A stretch of 64,000 nucleotides of DNA, from contig CP054184.1 in NCBI GenBank assembly GCA_015709715.1, forward strand, positions 1,907,001-1,971,000, given 5' to 3'. Of the stretch, positions 16,220 to 23,676 are shown one piece after another. A model generated the notes under the pieces. The model worked only from the letters and a program-made list of their open reading frames with translations, did not search any database and was not told the origin of the DNA. Both the position numbers and the translations under genes were made by a program. Source of the DNA: Nitrospira sp. Its GTDB lineage: Bacteria; Nitrospirota; Nitrospiria; Nitrospirales; Nitrospiraceae. The first letter of the stretch is position 1; every line of letters starts with the position of its first letter.

Positions 16220-17152
16220 ATGGAATTGCGGCAAATCCAGTATTTCATGGCGGTGGCGGTGCATCAAAATTTTACGCGCGCGGCCGAGCAGGTCCATGTC
16301 TCCCAACCATCGCTGTCCGTGCAGGTCGCAGGACTCGAACGAGAATTAGGCACTCGTCTGTTCGACCGGCTCGGGCGAACGGTCGTCCTCACCCAGGCCG
16401 GTGAGTTGTTCCGCCCCCATGCAGAGCGCATTTTACGGGAGGTGGACCAGGCGACCCAGGCCGTACAGGAGCTGACTGGTTCTCAACGCGGTCGATTGGT
16501 TATCGGGACGCTCTCTACCGTGAACTCTTACTTAATCCCACCGCTTGTGTCCCGGTTCAAACGACAGTTTCCGTTCGTGCACCTTCAAGTGCACGCCCAG
16601 CCGTCATCGGACATCGTCAACGGCCTCTTCGCCAACCGGTTGGACATGGGAATCTGCCTATTACCCCTCGATGATCCCCGACTGACCGTCATTCCGCTCT
16701 TCGAGGAACGACTCGCCCTTGTCGCTCCGCCCCACATGGCCATTGGGAGGCCGCGCACTCGGATGCAAGATCTGACACAACTTCCCCTCGTGCTGATGCC
16801 CGTGGACTATTGCCTGCGGAAGATGGTGGAAGCCGAATGTGCGAAGGTAGGAGTGCTGCCGAACGTGGTACTCGAAATGAGTTCGCCCGAAGGAATTCTG
16901 CAGGCGGTGGCAGAGGGGACCGGCGCGACGATCTTACCCGAACTGTACGTTCGCGCGCGACTCTCCGGAACGGCCCTTCAATTGATCGAACTGTACGACC
17001 CGACTCCGCGCCACGTCGTGGGTCTCGCTTACCTGTCAAAACGACACCGCAGCCAGGCGGCTGAATCTTTCGCCCAACTCTGCCAAGACACCATGAAGGA
17101 GTTACAAGCGCATCCCCCTCGCGCCCGAACAACGCCCCTTCGTGCTCGATAA
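16220..17152 (+). CDS. LysR-family regulator with OxyR-like cysteine pair
   Basis: This is a 310-residue LysR-type activator. The winged HTH is at 1-60 (NFTRAAEQVHVSQPSLSVQVAGLERELGTRLFDR), followed by a linker helix and a periplasmic-binding-protein-like sensor domain from about 90. The sensor holds C198-LR-x6-C207, the same spacing and almost the same numbering as the redox pair C199 and C208 of E. coli OxyR. I chose the ATG at 16220 because the family begins MELRQ; the earlier ATG would add eight odd residues. It is divergent from the truncated haemoglobin gene. A peroxide or NO sensor is likely, but the ligand is not proven. Confidence 0.85.
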   Translation: MELRQIQYFMAVAVHQNFTRAAEQVHVSQPSLSVQVAGLERELGTRLFDRLGRTVVLTQAGELFRPHAERILREVDQATQAVQELTGSQRGRLVIGTLSTVNSYLIPPLVSRFKRQFPFVHLQVHAQPSSDIVNGLFANRLDMGICLLPLDDPRLTVIPLFEERLALVAPPHMAIGRPRTRMQDLTQLPLVLMPVDYCLRKMVEAECAKVGVLPNVVLEMSSPEGILQAVAEGTGATILPELYVRARLSGTALQLIELYDPTPRHVVGLAYLSKRHRSQAAESFAQLCQDTMKELQAHPPRARTTPLRAR

Positions 17153-17293
17153 GGACCAGCCGACAGCCAAGCAGTACCTTGCAACTGGGTTCCCCGCTTG
17201 GATAGAATGCCCTGATGTATGGTTCACCCTGCCGACACTCGGCATCCCACCTCATCACGACACCGGTTGAGAACCGATCCCAAGGAGGCGTTC

Positions 17294-17824
17294 ATGGTGT
17301 ACAGTTGGCGAGCATTCCTCGGATTGATGGCCACGGTTGGCTCGCTCCTCCTCGCCGCCCACGTGAGCGCCGAGCCTTATGAACTCAGCAAGAATGATCT
17401 GACCGACCCGAAGGGGTTCTCCAGCCAAGATATCTCGCTCTTCGGCATCAAGTTAGGCGATGATGAAGCGAAGGCTCTTGACGTCCTCGTCAATGAAAAA
17501 ATTCCTGGCATCAAGGCAGAACAGGAGGCCACGTTCATTTTCCTGCTTGATCAAAGAAAGCCTACCGGACCGATGGCCGGTGTTCGCGTCCAGGACGGCA
17601 AAGTTGACCTGATTTTCATCAACAATCGCTTTACCTACAAAACACGCGGTATTTTCCGGAATGTGCTCAACAGCGAGAGCCCCGATGATGTCAGGAAAAT
17701 TCTCGGCAAAGAGGATTATGGGGATGAAAACGTCATGGGGGCCGTGCTGGCCTACGACAAGCAAGGCTTCCAGGTGAACTACCTGGGGAAAGATGTGAAC
17801 GTCGAATTCTCGCTTCCCCGATAA
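17294..17824 (+). CDS. Exported hypothetical protein
   Basis: The 176-residue protein has a clear signal peptide (about 1-26, ending HVSAEP). The mature part is rich in charged residues and small beta segments, with no domain I recognise. A segment like SESPDDVRKILGKEDYGDE (about 126-144) recalls proteins that compare predicted and measured values in Nitrospira-like genomes, but that is only an impression. AGGAGG lies six bases before the ATG at 17294, which decides the start. It stands alone between the lysR gene and the convergent carboxypeptidase gene. Confidence 0.75.
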   Translation: MVYSWRAFLGLMATVGSLLLAAHVSAEPYELSKNDLTDPKGFSSQDISLFGIKLGDDEAKALDVLVNEKIPGIKAEQEATFIFLLDQRKPTGPMAGVRVQDGKVDLIFINNRFTYKTRGIFRNVLNSESPDDVRKILGKEDYGDENVMGAVLAYDKQGFQVNYLGKDVNVEFSLPR

Positions 17825-18000
17825 ATGCTCTCTCTCAGGCGCCGCCCCTGCCGCCCCGTGTTGCTTGGCACGCTTCTCCGCCTCGACCGGATCGACCATA
17901 ACGTTCTCATCGGCCAAGCCACATCAGGGCCTGTGGTGAAGGGGAATGCTTATGGTCTGTGAATGCGGCTACTGGGGCCGCGTCGTGATTGGACGGCACA

Positions 18001-18939
18001 TCAACGGGGCATGCCGGTACGGCTGTAACTAAGCCGAAGGCCGTAATTGATCAGGCTGGTCGCGGTATTCCACCGTCGTTTGGAGTTGAGAATGACAAGG
18101 AGCAGATCGCTCCCGTCCTGGGAGACCTTGGCAATCAGACAACGGCCGGCCTTGGAAGTAAACCCGGTTTTGACTCCTTGCACACCCGGGATTCGACCCA
18201 GCAGGCGGTTCGTGGTACGCAACACATAGGCGCGGTGCTCGTTGATCGGCATGATGATTTCTCGTTCTTCGCGGACCAGATCCTTGAAGACGGGGTCGTG
18301 CAAGGCAACTTCGCTCAGCTTAGCCAGATCCTCGGCCGTTGAATAGTGCTCGGGCGCATCAAACCCGCAGGCGTTGCTGAAATGCGTATTATGCAACCCC
18401 AACGCGGCGGCTTTGGCGTTCATGAGATCGACGAATCGCTCCTCATCACCCCCCACATGTTCACTGGCCGCTAGACAGGCGTCGTTCGCAGACATGATCA
18501 ACATGGCTTTCAAGAGGTCTTCCAGTCGAAAAATCTGCCCTGTCCGCAAACGCAGATGCGTCTTATGCGCCCGTGCCGCCTTGGGACTGATCGTCACTTC
18601 GTCATCAAGATGACCATATTCCAAAATCACCAAGGCGGACATGATTTTGGTCAAGCTGGCAGGCGACAGGCGCTTTTCACTCTCAAATCGATAGAGGGTT
18701 TCTCCCGTTTTTAGTTCTTTGAGCAGAATGCTGTGCGCAGGGACCCGCCGCCACCGGAGGCTATGATGAGCTTGCTTGTTTGACGGAAGGGGCTTTGGGT
18801 CGAACGGAACGGTGATGACTTCATCATCGGCGTCGGTGTCCACCGCACTCGCCGGACCGCACCAGATGGACGAAAGGAACACAAGCAGCGCGGCGGTACA
18901 GAGTGACAGGAACCGGTGCCGGTCGTTCATCGCGTGCAT
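18001..18939 (-). CDS. D-alanyl-D-alanine carboxypeptidase (PBP5/6 family)
   Basis: The S11 peptidase trims the terminal D-Ala of peptidoglycan stem peptides in the periplasm. The 312-residue protein has a signal peptide (1-32, ending GPASA). It shows the three active-site motifs S95-x-x-K98 (SLTK), S150-A-N152 and K257-T-G. It is shorter than PBP5 and seems to lack the C-terminal domain and membrane anchor, ending soon after the catalytic domain, so it may be soluble. It is followed on the same strand only by non-coding bases and converges with the exported protein gene. Confidence 0.92.
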   Translation of the reverse strand: MHAMNDRHRFLSLCTAALLVFLSSIWCGPASAVDTDADDEVITVPFDPKPLPSNKQAHHSLRWRRVPAHSILLKELKTGETLYRFESEKRLSPASLTKIMSALVILEYGHLDDEVTISPKAARAHKTHLRLRTGQIFRLEDLLKAMLIMSANDACLAASEHVGGDEERFVDLMNAKAAALGLHNTHFSNACGFDAPEHYSTAEDLAKLSEVALHDPVFKDLVREEREIIMPINEHRAYVLRTTNRLLGRIPGVQGVKTGFTSKAGRCLIAKVSQDGSDLLLVILNSKRRWNTATSLINYGLRLSYSRTGMPR

Positions 18940-18969
18940 ACCACTTCGTGTCCTCGCTGAAATCGGTGT

Positions 18970-19158
18970 TCAGAGGGTATAGGTTTCGCGAACCTTGGAG
19001 CCGCGCAGGCTGCTATCAATCACCTTATGAAAGAATCGCAGCAAATCTGCAAGATCTATCCAAAATCCGCAATTCAAACATCGCGCGTAGAGGCGACGAT
19101 TCATGAGCGTGTAGTGTCGCTCGAACATCATGCAGCCTTTGCATTTGAGACAATGCAT
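18970..19158 (-). CDS. Small zinc-ribbon protein
   Basis: The 62-residue product has two CxxC pairs (HCLKCKGCMM near the start and ARCLNCGFW about 24 residues later), which would bind one zinc ion in a ribbon fold. AGGAGG lies ten bases before the ATG at 19158; an alternative ATG at 19185 adds nine residues. It sits 30 bp upstream of the carboxypeptidase gene on the same strand. The function is unknown. Translation regulators and small DNA- or protein-binding factors have such folds. Confidence 0.55.
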   Translation of the reverse strand: MHCLKCKGCMMFERHYTLMNRRLYARCLNCGFWIDLADLLRFFHKVIDSSLRGSKVRETYTL

Positions 19159-19234
19159 CGAGAACCAGCCTCCTCCGCGCTCCATGCACAGCTCTTCGTA
19201 CGGGTCCGGCCCTTCGAGGAGTGCGTCACAATTT

Positions 19235-19435
19235 CTACCGAAGACGATTGAGGATAAGGGCGAGACAGCCGGCCAACAAGCCCCCACCGATGATCGTGGT
19301 GCCGAAGGAGAGGAAGGCTCCAGTGCCGCCCATCGGGCTGGCCCCGGAAACCAGGTCGCGTACCCCGCCTTGAACCATCAAGACTGCCAAGGTCGTCAGG
19401 CAGCCCATGGAAAACCACCACAAGAACGATCGCAC
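19235..19435 (-). CDS. Small two-helix membrane protein
   Basis: The 66-residue frame encodes two hydrophobic helices (about 4-24 and 40-62) joined by a glycine-rich loop (SGASPMGGTG). This is a believable inner-membrane miniprotein. It starts with GTG at 19435 and has TAGGG a few bases upstream. A perfect palindrome lies 20 bases before the start. No homologue is recognised. Other frames overlap it, so the call is tentative. Confidence 0.4.
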   Translation of the reverse strand: MRSFLWWFSMGCLTTLAVLMVQGGVRDLVSGASPMGGTGAFLSFGTTIIGGGLLAGCLALILNRLR

Positions 19436-19454
19436 AAAACCCTACGCCTCGATG

Positions 19455-19470
19455 CCTAACACGTGTTAGG
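19455..19470. promoter_or_regulatory. Perfect 16-bp palindrome
   Basis: CCTAACACGTGTTAGG reads the same on both strands, with no spacer. It lies 20 bases upstream of the small membrane protein start and downstream of the FG-GAP lipoprotein. The form suits an operator for a dimeric repressor better than a hairpin terminator. Confidence 0.4.
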
Positions 19471-19573
19471 TCCCTCTCTCCATAAGTCGCTTCGAACTCT
19501 AGCCGACCCCTCCGGAGGTGTCAAGGAAGCTGCCTCCTTCATCGGCACAATCCAGCCACACTTGATGCAGCCG

Positions 19574-20779
19574 TCACTCGTCGGTCTTCCGTACCGGAGA
19601 TGACGCCGGCGCCTGCCCCTTCCATCCGCGATGGAGAAACACCGAGACGCTGCCCGCGCCGTTGTCCGCCGTAACAAGCCCGGGCTCTTCGACGTTGTCT
19701 GCCGACACTCGATAACTGGCGACAGCGAACGGCCCCGGCTTCGTACGGTAATTTCTCGGAGGATAATTGAAGGTGCCGTCCCCCTTTCCAAAGATAATGG
19801 AGAGATCGGTAGACTGGAGGTTAACGATGGCGACATCCGGAATCTTGTCCCCGTCAAAATCGCGGGCCATCCCGAAATTAGGACTAGCATCGGCACCGGC
19901 GTCTCTTCCCGGTTGAAAGGTGCCGTCCCCATTCCCCAATAGCGTCGTAAAACTATCTCCCTCTCCGTTGATCACGAGCAAATCGAGTTTGCCATCGCTG
20001 TTGAAGTCGGCAAAGCTCACCCCAAGAGGGCGCCTCCCGGTCTTATAGTCCTTGGGATCCCGGAAGGTGCCGTCCCCATTACCCATCCATACCGACACGG
20101 CACTCAGCATCGGTCCGCCATTCGTCACGATCAGATCCGGCTTTCCGTCTCCGTTGAAATCCTTGATTCCGATGGAGGTCGGTGTGTCGCCGTGCTCGTA
20201 TTGCATACTGGGGCGAAAGTTGCCGGTCGCGTTGCCGAGGAATATTTTGATCTTGTCGTTGCGCAACGCGACCGCTAAATCCGGATGGCCGTCTCCATTC
20301 AAATCTTCACTAGCCACAGAAACCGGCGCGCGGTGCACGGGATACTGCGGCCCCTCCTCGAACTTGCCGTTGTCGCGACCGAACAGTATCGAGATTTGAT
20401 CGCTCCCCGAACAGGCCAACACAATATCGAGCCGGTCATCGTGGTTGAAATCATTCAGCGCCAAGGCCCGCGGCTCTTGGCACACCCTGACCTGCATTTG
20501 GTCTCGAAAGGTGCCATCGCCGTTGCCATAGAGGATTGAAATCGTGTTGCTGGATATATTGGTCGTAATGAGATCCGTCATCTGGTCGCGGTTGAAGTCC
20601 GCCGTCGTGACGGTCGTTGGGTTTTTCCCGACAGGATAACTGGCGAAATAATAGAAGGGATCAGGGGGAACGTACGGATCAGACTTTGAGCAGGCCGCCA
20701 CAGCAACCCAACCGCCCATAACCAGGAGCCAGACGGCCATTCTCACGGCTGCGCTGCCGCTCCGGAACACGCGTATCAT
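19574..20779 (-). CDS. FG-GAP/VCBS-repeat lipoprotein
   Basis: The 401-residue protein has a signal sequence with lipobox VAVAAC, so it is probably anchored to a membrane facing the periplasm or exterior. About seven repeats of 45-55 residues follow. Each has a DFNxDxxxDL calcium-binding-like loop and a LGNGDGTF turn, typical of the integrin-like beta-propeller. Such proteins bind ligands or surfaces; the partner here is unknown. The ATG at 20779 begins the signal peptide, while the longer frame upstream of it lacks one. The repeats make the DNA look internally repetitive, but this is coding periodicity. Confidence 0.85.
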   Translation of the reverse strand: MIRVFRSGSAAVRMAVWLLVMGGWVAVAACSKSDPYVPPDPFYYFASYPVGKNPTTVTTADFNRDQMTDLITTNISSNTISILYGNGDGTFRDQMQVRVCQEPRALALNDFNHDDRLDIVLACSGSDQISILFGRDNGKFEEGPQYPVHRAPVSVASEDLNGDGHPDLAVALRNDKIKIFLGNATGNFRPSMQYEHGDTPTSIGIKDFNGDGKPDLIVTNGGPMLSAVSVWMGNGDGTFRDPKDYKTGRRPLGVSFADFNSDGKLDLLVINGEGDSFTTLLGNGDGTFQPGRDAGADASPNFGMARDFDGDKIPDVAIVNLQSTDLSIIFGKGDGTFNYPPRNYRTKPGPFAVASYRVSADNVEEPGLVTADNGAGSVSVFLHRGWKGQAPASSPVRKTDE

Positions 20780-20973
20780 CTCGATTTCGACGAACAAGGC
20801 ATGCAATTCCGGCCAAGTCCATGCTTCGCCGCTCCGCGTTCTGAGGATGGATTGTGGCGAGTATACAGAGGCCGTCGCCGCTTCGCAATCAAGCGACCGA
20901 CCTTCCCCGACTCCAAACTCAGCGGCTCGTTCCCCTCCCAAACGGTCCGTGGTGGCCTAGGCCTTTCGCCCCT

Positions 20974-21003
20974 TTGAAAAAACGCGAGACCTTAGGCTAG
21001 AAT
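20974..21003 (+). promoter_or_regulatory. Putative sigma-70 promoter of the 21031 gene
   Basis: TTGAAA (20974-20979) and TAGAAT (20998-21003) are separated by 18 bases, each one mismatch from consensus. The start point would fall about 20 bases before the ATG at 21031, leaving just room for the GGAGGAGG ribosome site. Confidence 0.5.
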
Positions 21004-21030
21004 GCGACCCCAAGTGTGGAGGAGGTACTT

Positions 21031-21351
21031 ATGAGCAAGATGGTTCAGATCCCGATCACCATGTACGGGATCGCGGAAGTCCTAAAGTGGTGTCTCGACC
21101 GGAATAATGGACGGATCGGTGGGGTCGACACCGATGGATTCAAAAAGATGCAGGCCCTGTTGGCGGAAAAGCCGACGACGAACGATTATCTGGCACTGGA
21201 TCAGTTCTGGAAAAAGCAGGTGGTCTTGGAGCTGACTGAGGAAGAAGTAGCCACGATCGATCGTTGTCTCTACGACATCCCGAACTTTGACAACGTGCCG
21301 CTGCCACAAATCCGGCACAAGTTCTGGCCCGGCGCCCTCGCCTCGCACTAA
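21031..21351 (+). CDS. Small conserved-looking hypothetical protein
   Basis: The 106-residue soluble protein has no recognised domain. It begins with a hydrophobic-aromatic stretch (MVQIPITMYGIAEVLKWCLDR). It continues with charged helices and ends with PLPQIRHKFWPGALASH. GGAGGAGG lies four to eleven bases before the ATG at 21031, a very strong ribosome site. With the near-consensus promoter and strong terminator, this suggests a highly expressed single gene. The function is unknown. Confidence 0.7.
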   Translation: MSKMVQIPITMYGIAEVLKWCLDRNNGRIGGVDTDGFKKMQALLAEKPTTNDYLALDQFWKKQVVLELTEEEVATIDRCLYDIPNFDNVPLPQIRHKFWPGALASH

Positions 21352-21358
21352 ACTGCTT

Positions 21359-21408
21359 CGGGCAACCCGCAACCCAAAGAGATCTCCTTCGGTGGGTTGC
21401 CCGCTTTT
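21359..21408 (+). terminator. Intrinsic terminator after the 21031 gene
   Basis: CGGGCAACCC (21359-21368) pairs with GGGTTGCCCG (21394-21403) across a 25-base loop, followed by CTTTTCT. It begins eight bases after the stop and might also act weakly for the convergent gene. Confidence 0.7.
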
Positions 21409-21441
21409 CTCTACCTCAATCCGATCTCAAGCAGGAATCTG

Positions 21442-22437
21442 CTAGAGCGTCTCTTCCCCCTTGAGAAACTTCCGGAACCGCCCCATCAGTTCAGCCCCCA
21501 ATGTGCCCCCCTCAGGTTTTTTTGTATTGGGATCGCTGAAGTGCGAACGGATTTCCTGCAGCCGCTTCTCCGCCTGAGCATTTCCTTGAAGCCGCTTGGT
21601 TTTCTCCATCGCGGTGTCGAAGGCATCGAAGGTGAGGTCCTTGTACCCGAATGATCGAATGCGCTTCACCGCCTTCATCATCGCCTGATTGCGGAAGGTG
21701 GTCAGGTGTTCGGAATCCACCTCCGCCAAACCCAATTTTCGGGCCCGCCGCTCCGCCGCCTTGCGAATACCGCTGCGCACAAAATCCGGAGAGGTCTGCA
21801 GCCGTTTCCAAGCCTCATCGCTCCACGGAATGCGTTCCTGCGGCGCGGCCCACAGCTGCTGAACCGTCACTTCGTCGATTCGCGACAAACCCTGTTCTCG
21901 CGCCGCTTCCTCGGTGTCGCACTTGATCATATCGCCGACAAATTCCATCGCGATCGGCGGAGAGGCTTTGATCTTCTCTTGCAAGAGGGCCAAGGCCCCT
22001 TCGGTCCATTCCAACGAGGGGAGTTGGCGCTCGCGCACCTCGCCCATGGCCTCCACGCGATCAAAGAGGTCTACATTCACTTCCATGTGGCCGCCTTCGC
22101 GCGCGATCTCTTCGGCAATCTGCCGGATCATCCCCCGCATGAACTCCGGCACGGCTTCCAGCCGTTCCTTGGCCGCAGCGGTCCATGGCAACTGCCCCTT
22201 GGCCATCTGGTCGGCGGCCGCGGCCATTCCGCTCTCGCCGCCCATGTTGCCCATCATTTGGCCCTTGAACTGCTCCAGAATTTCCTCGGTGATCTCACCG
22301 TAACCCAACTCCCGGGCTTTCTTTTCCGCCAAACGGCGCACCATACCCCGCAAAAAAATGGGTGCGCGCTCCATCCGTTTGAGCGCGCCGTCGCTCCACC
22401 GAACGTCTGGAACCATCGTCTCTGGTGATTCTGCCAC
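21442..22437 (-). CDS. Four-repeat PCP_red domain protein
   Basis: The 331-residue protein contains four copies of the PCP_red motif, the small helical domain found at the C-terminus of light-independent protochlorophyllide reductase subunit B. The repeats begin at about residues 12 (VRWSDGALKRMERAPIFLR), 82 (LPWTAAAKERLEAVPEFMR), 141 (LEWTEGALALL, diverged) and 202 (IPWSDEAWKRLQTSPDFVR). Each carries W-[TS]-x2-A...P-x-F-[VM]-R followed by a helix and a short strand. No catalytic part of the reductase is present. The gene is the last of the long pheA-to-ihf series, 13 bp after the IHF gene. The function is unknown; a binding or scaffold domain is likely. Confidence 0.75.
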   Translation of the reverse strand: MAESPETMVPDVRWSDGALKRMERAPIFLRGMVRRLAEKKARELGYGEITEEILEQFKGQMMGNMGGESGMAAAADQMAKGQLPWTAAAKERLEAVPEFMRGMIRQIAEEIAREGGHMEVNVDLFDRVEAMGEVRERQLPSLEWTEGALALLQEKIKASPPIAMEFVGDMIKCDTEEAAREQGLSRIDEVTVQQLWAAPQERIPWSDEAWKRLQTSPDFVRSGIRKAAERRARKLGLAEVDSEHLTTFRNQAMMKAVKRIRSFGYKDLTFDAFDTAMEKTKRLQGNAQAEKRLQEIRSHFSDPNTKKPEGGTLGAELMGRFRKFLKGEETL

Positions 22438-22450
22438 GGTGTCACCCCTG

Positions 22451-22729
22451 TTACTTATTGAGTAATTCCTTCAATTCCTTGCCTGCCTTGAAGAACGGCA
22501 CACGCTTCGCCGGGACCGCCACAGTAGCACCGGTCTTCGGATTGCGGCCTTCTTTCATTCGCCTGGCCCGCAGGCGGAAACTGCCGAACCCCCTGATTTC
22601 AGTTTTGTTCCCGTTACGCAACGAATCGCGAATGCAGTCGAAGATCGTATTGACGACGATTTCGGCCTGCCGCTTCGTCAACGTCGTGACCTGTTCAGAC
22701 ACCCGTTCGATAATCTGCGCTTTCGTCAT
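22451..22729 (-). CDS. IHF/HU-family DNA-bending protein (IHF-beta-like)
   Basis: This 92-residue nucleoid protein dimerises and bends DNA. Family features are the N-terminal MTKAQIIERVSEQ helices, the central EIRGFGSFRLRARRMKEGRNPKTG with the intercalating Pro in the beta arm, and the C-terminal VPFFKAGKELKELL. Its position directly after rpsA and sppA is that of ihfB in proteobacteria, which supports the IHF-beta reading. I chose the ATG at 22729; the longer frame overlaps sppA and lacks family similarity. A second HU-type gene is at 46596. Confidence 0.88.
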   Translation of the reverse strand: MTKAQIIERVSEQVTTLTKRQAEIVVNTIFDCIRDSLRNGNKTEIRGFGSFRLRARRMKEGRNPKTGATVAVPAKRVPFFKAGKELKELLNK

Positions 22730-22761
22730 AGTCCCTCTCCTCATGGGTGGAGGTATGCCGC

Positions 22762-23661
22762 TCAGAATGCCATCAGATATTTCAGATCCACGCCGGTCCC
22801 CCACTCAACCTTGGGAAACACCGAGGACAAACGTGACTCCAAGAGATCTCGAACCGAGAACCGCTTCCGCGGCTCCACCACCTTAGGCTCGCCTTCGATC
22901 CCGGCGATATCGGCCGCAATGTGGATGGCGTCCTCCAGATCGCCCAATTCATCCACGAGCCTGGCTTCCTTGGCCTGCCGCCCGGTGAAGATCCGGCCGT
23001 CGGCCAGCGGCTCCACTTCGGAGAGTTCCAAGGACCGGCCGTCGGCCACGGCTTGGATGAACTGACGATGGACATCGTCCATGACCGATTGCAACAACTT
23101 GCGTTCCTCATCACCCATTTTCCTGAGCGGCGAGCCGACATCTTTGAATCGTCCGCTCTTGATCACCACACCTTCGACCCCGATCTTCTTCAGGAGACCT
23201 TCGAGGTTCGCCGTTTCCATGATCACCCCAATACTCCCCGTCAGGGTACCGGGGTTGGCGATGATGCGATCGGTCGCGGCCGCGATGTAGTATCCACCCG
23301 AAGCCGCGACCGTCCCCATCGAGGCGATGATCGCCTTGTTGCTCTTGTTCTTCACGCGCTTCACGGCATCATGGATTTCCTGGGACGGCACCACCCCGCC
23401 GCCCGGGCTGTCGATCCGCAAGACGATCGCTTTGACAAGCGGATTCTCGCTGTACTGCTTCAGATCCCCGACCGTCGTCTGCGCGTCGAGAATCACGCCC
23501 TCGATCCGGATCACCGCGACCTTCTCCTGGCTCGATAGATCCAGATCGGGGAACAGAACGTTAAACAACAGCAAGAGGCCGAGCCCGATGCCGAGCCATT
23601 TCAGGACCCGCCGCAGAGGATTCCGCTTCTGCCGGGATGCGGGGTCTCCGTTCGGATCCAT
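22762..23661 (-). CDS. sppA: Signal peptide peptidase SppA (short form)
   Basis: SppA cleaves residual signal peptides in the membrane. The 299-residue protein has an N-terminal cytoplasmic stub and one membrane helix (about 21-37). A single S49 protease domain follows, with the substrate-groove segment RIDSPGGGVVPSQEI, the nucleophile Ser in GTVAASGGYYIAAATD (about 117-132), and the general-base Lys expected in the KSGRFKDVGSP segment (about 172-182). It is 15 bp downstream of rpsA and 32 bp upstream of the IHF gene, in one transcription unit. Confidence 0.92.
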   Translation of the reverse strand: MDPNGDPASRQKRNPLRRVLKWLGIGLGLLLLFNVLFPDLDLSSQEKVAVIRIEGVILDAQTTVGDLKQYSENPLVKAIVLRIDSPGGGVVPSQEIHDAVKRVKNKSNKAIIASMGTVAASGGYYIAAATDRIIANPGTLTGSIGVIMETANLEGLLKKIGVEGVVIKSGRFKDVGSPLRKMGDEERKLLQSVMDDVHRQFIQAVADGRSLELSEVEPLADGRIFTGRQAKEARLVDELGDLEDAIHIAADIAGIEGEPKVVEPRKRFSVRDLLESRLSSVFPKVEWGTGVDLKYLMAF

Positions 23662-23676
23662 CGTGCCTCCCTGACG

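Noticed and set aside
17453-17917. Minus-strand frame of 154 codons reaching into the gap after the exported protein gene
   Set aside because: Mostly antisense to a gene with a signal peptide and strong ribosome site; no start context.
19574-20600. Regularly spaced repeated DNA that could look like a CRISPR or tandem array
   Set aside because: The repeats are coding periodicity of FG-GAP units (LGNGDGTF turns) in frame, with diverged codons.
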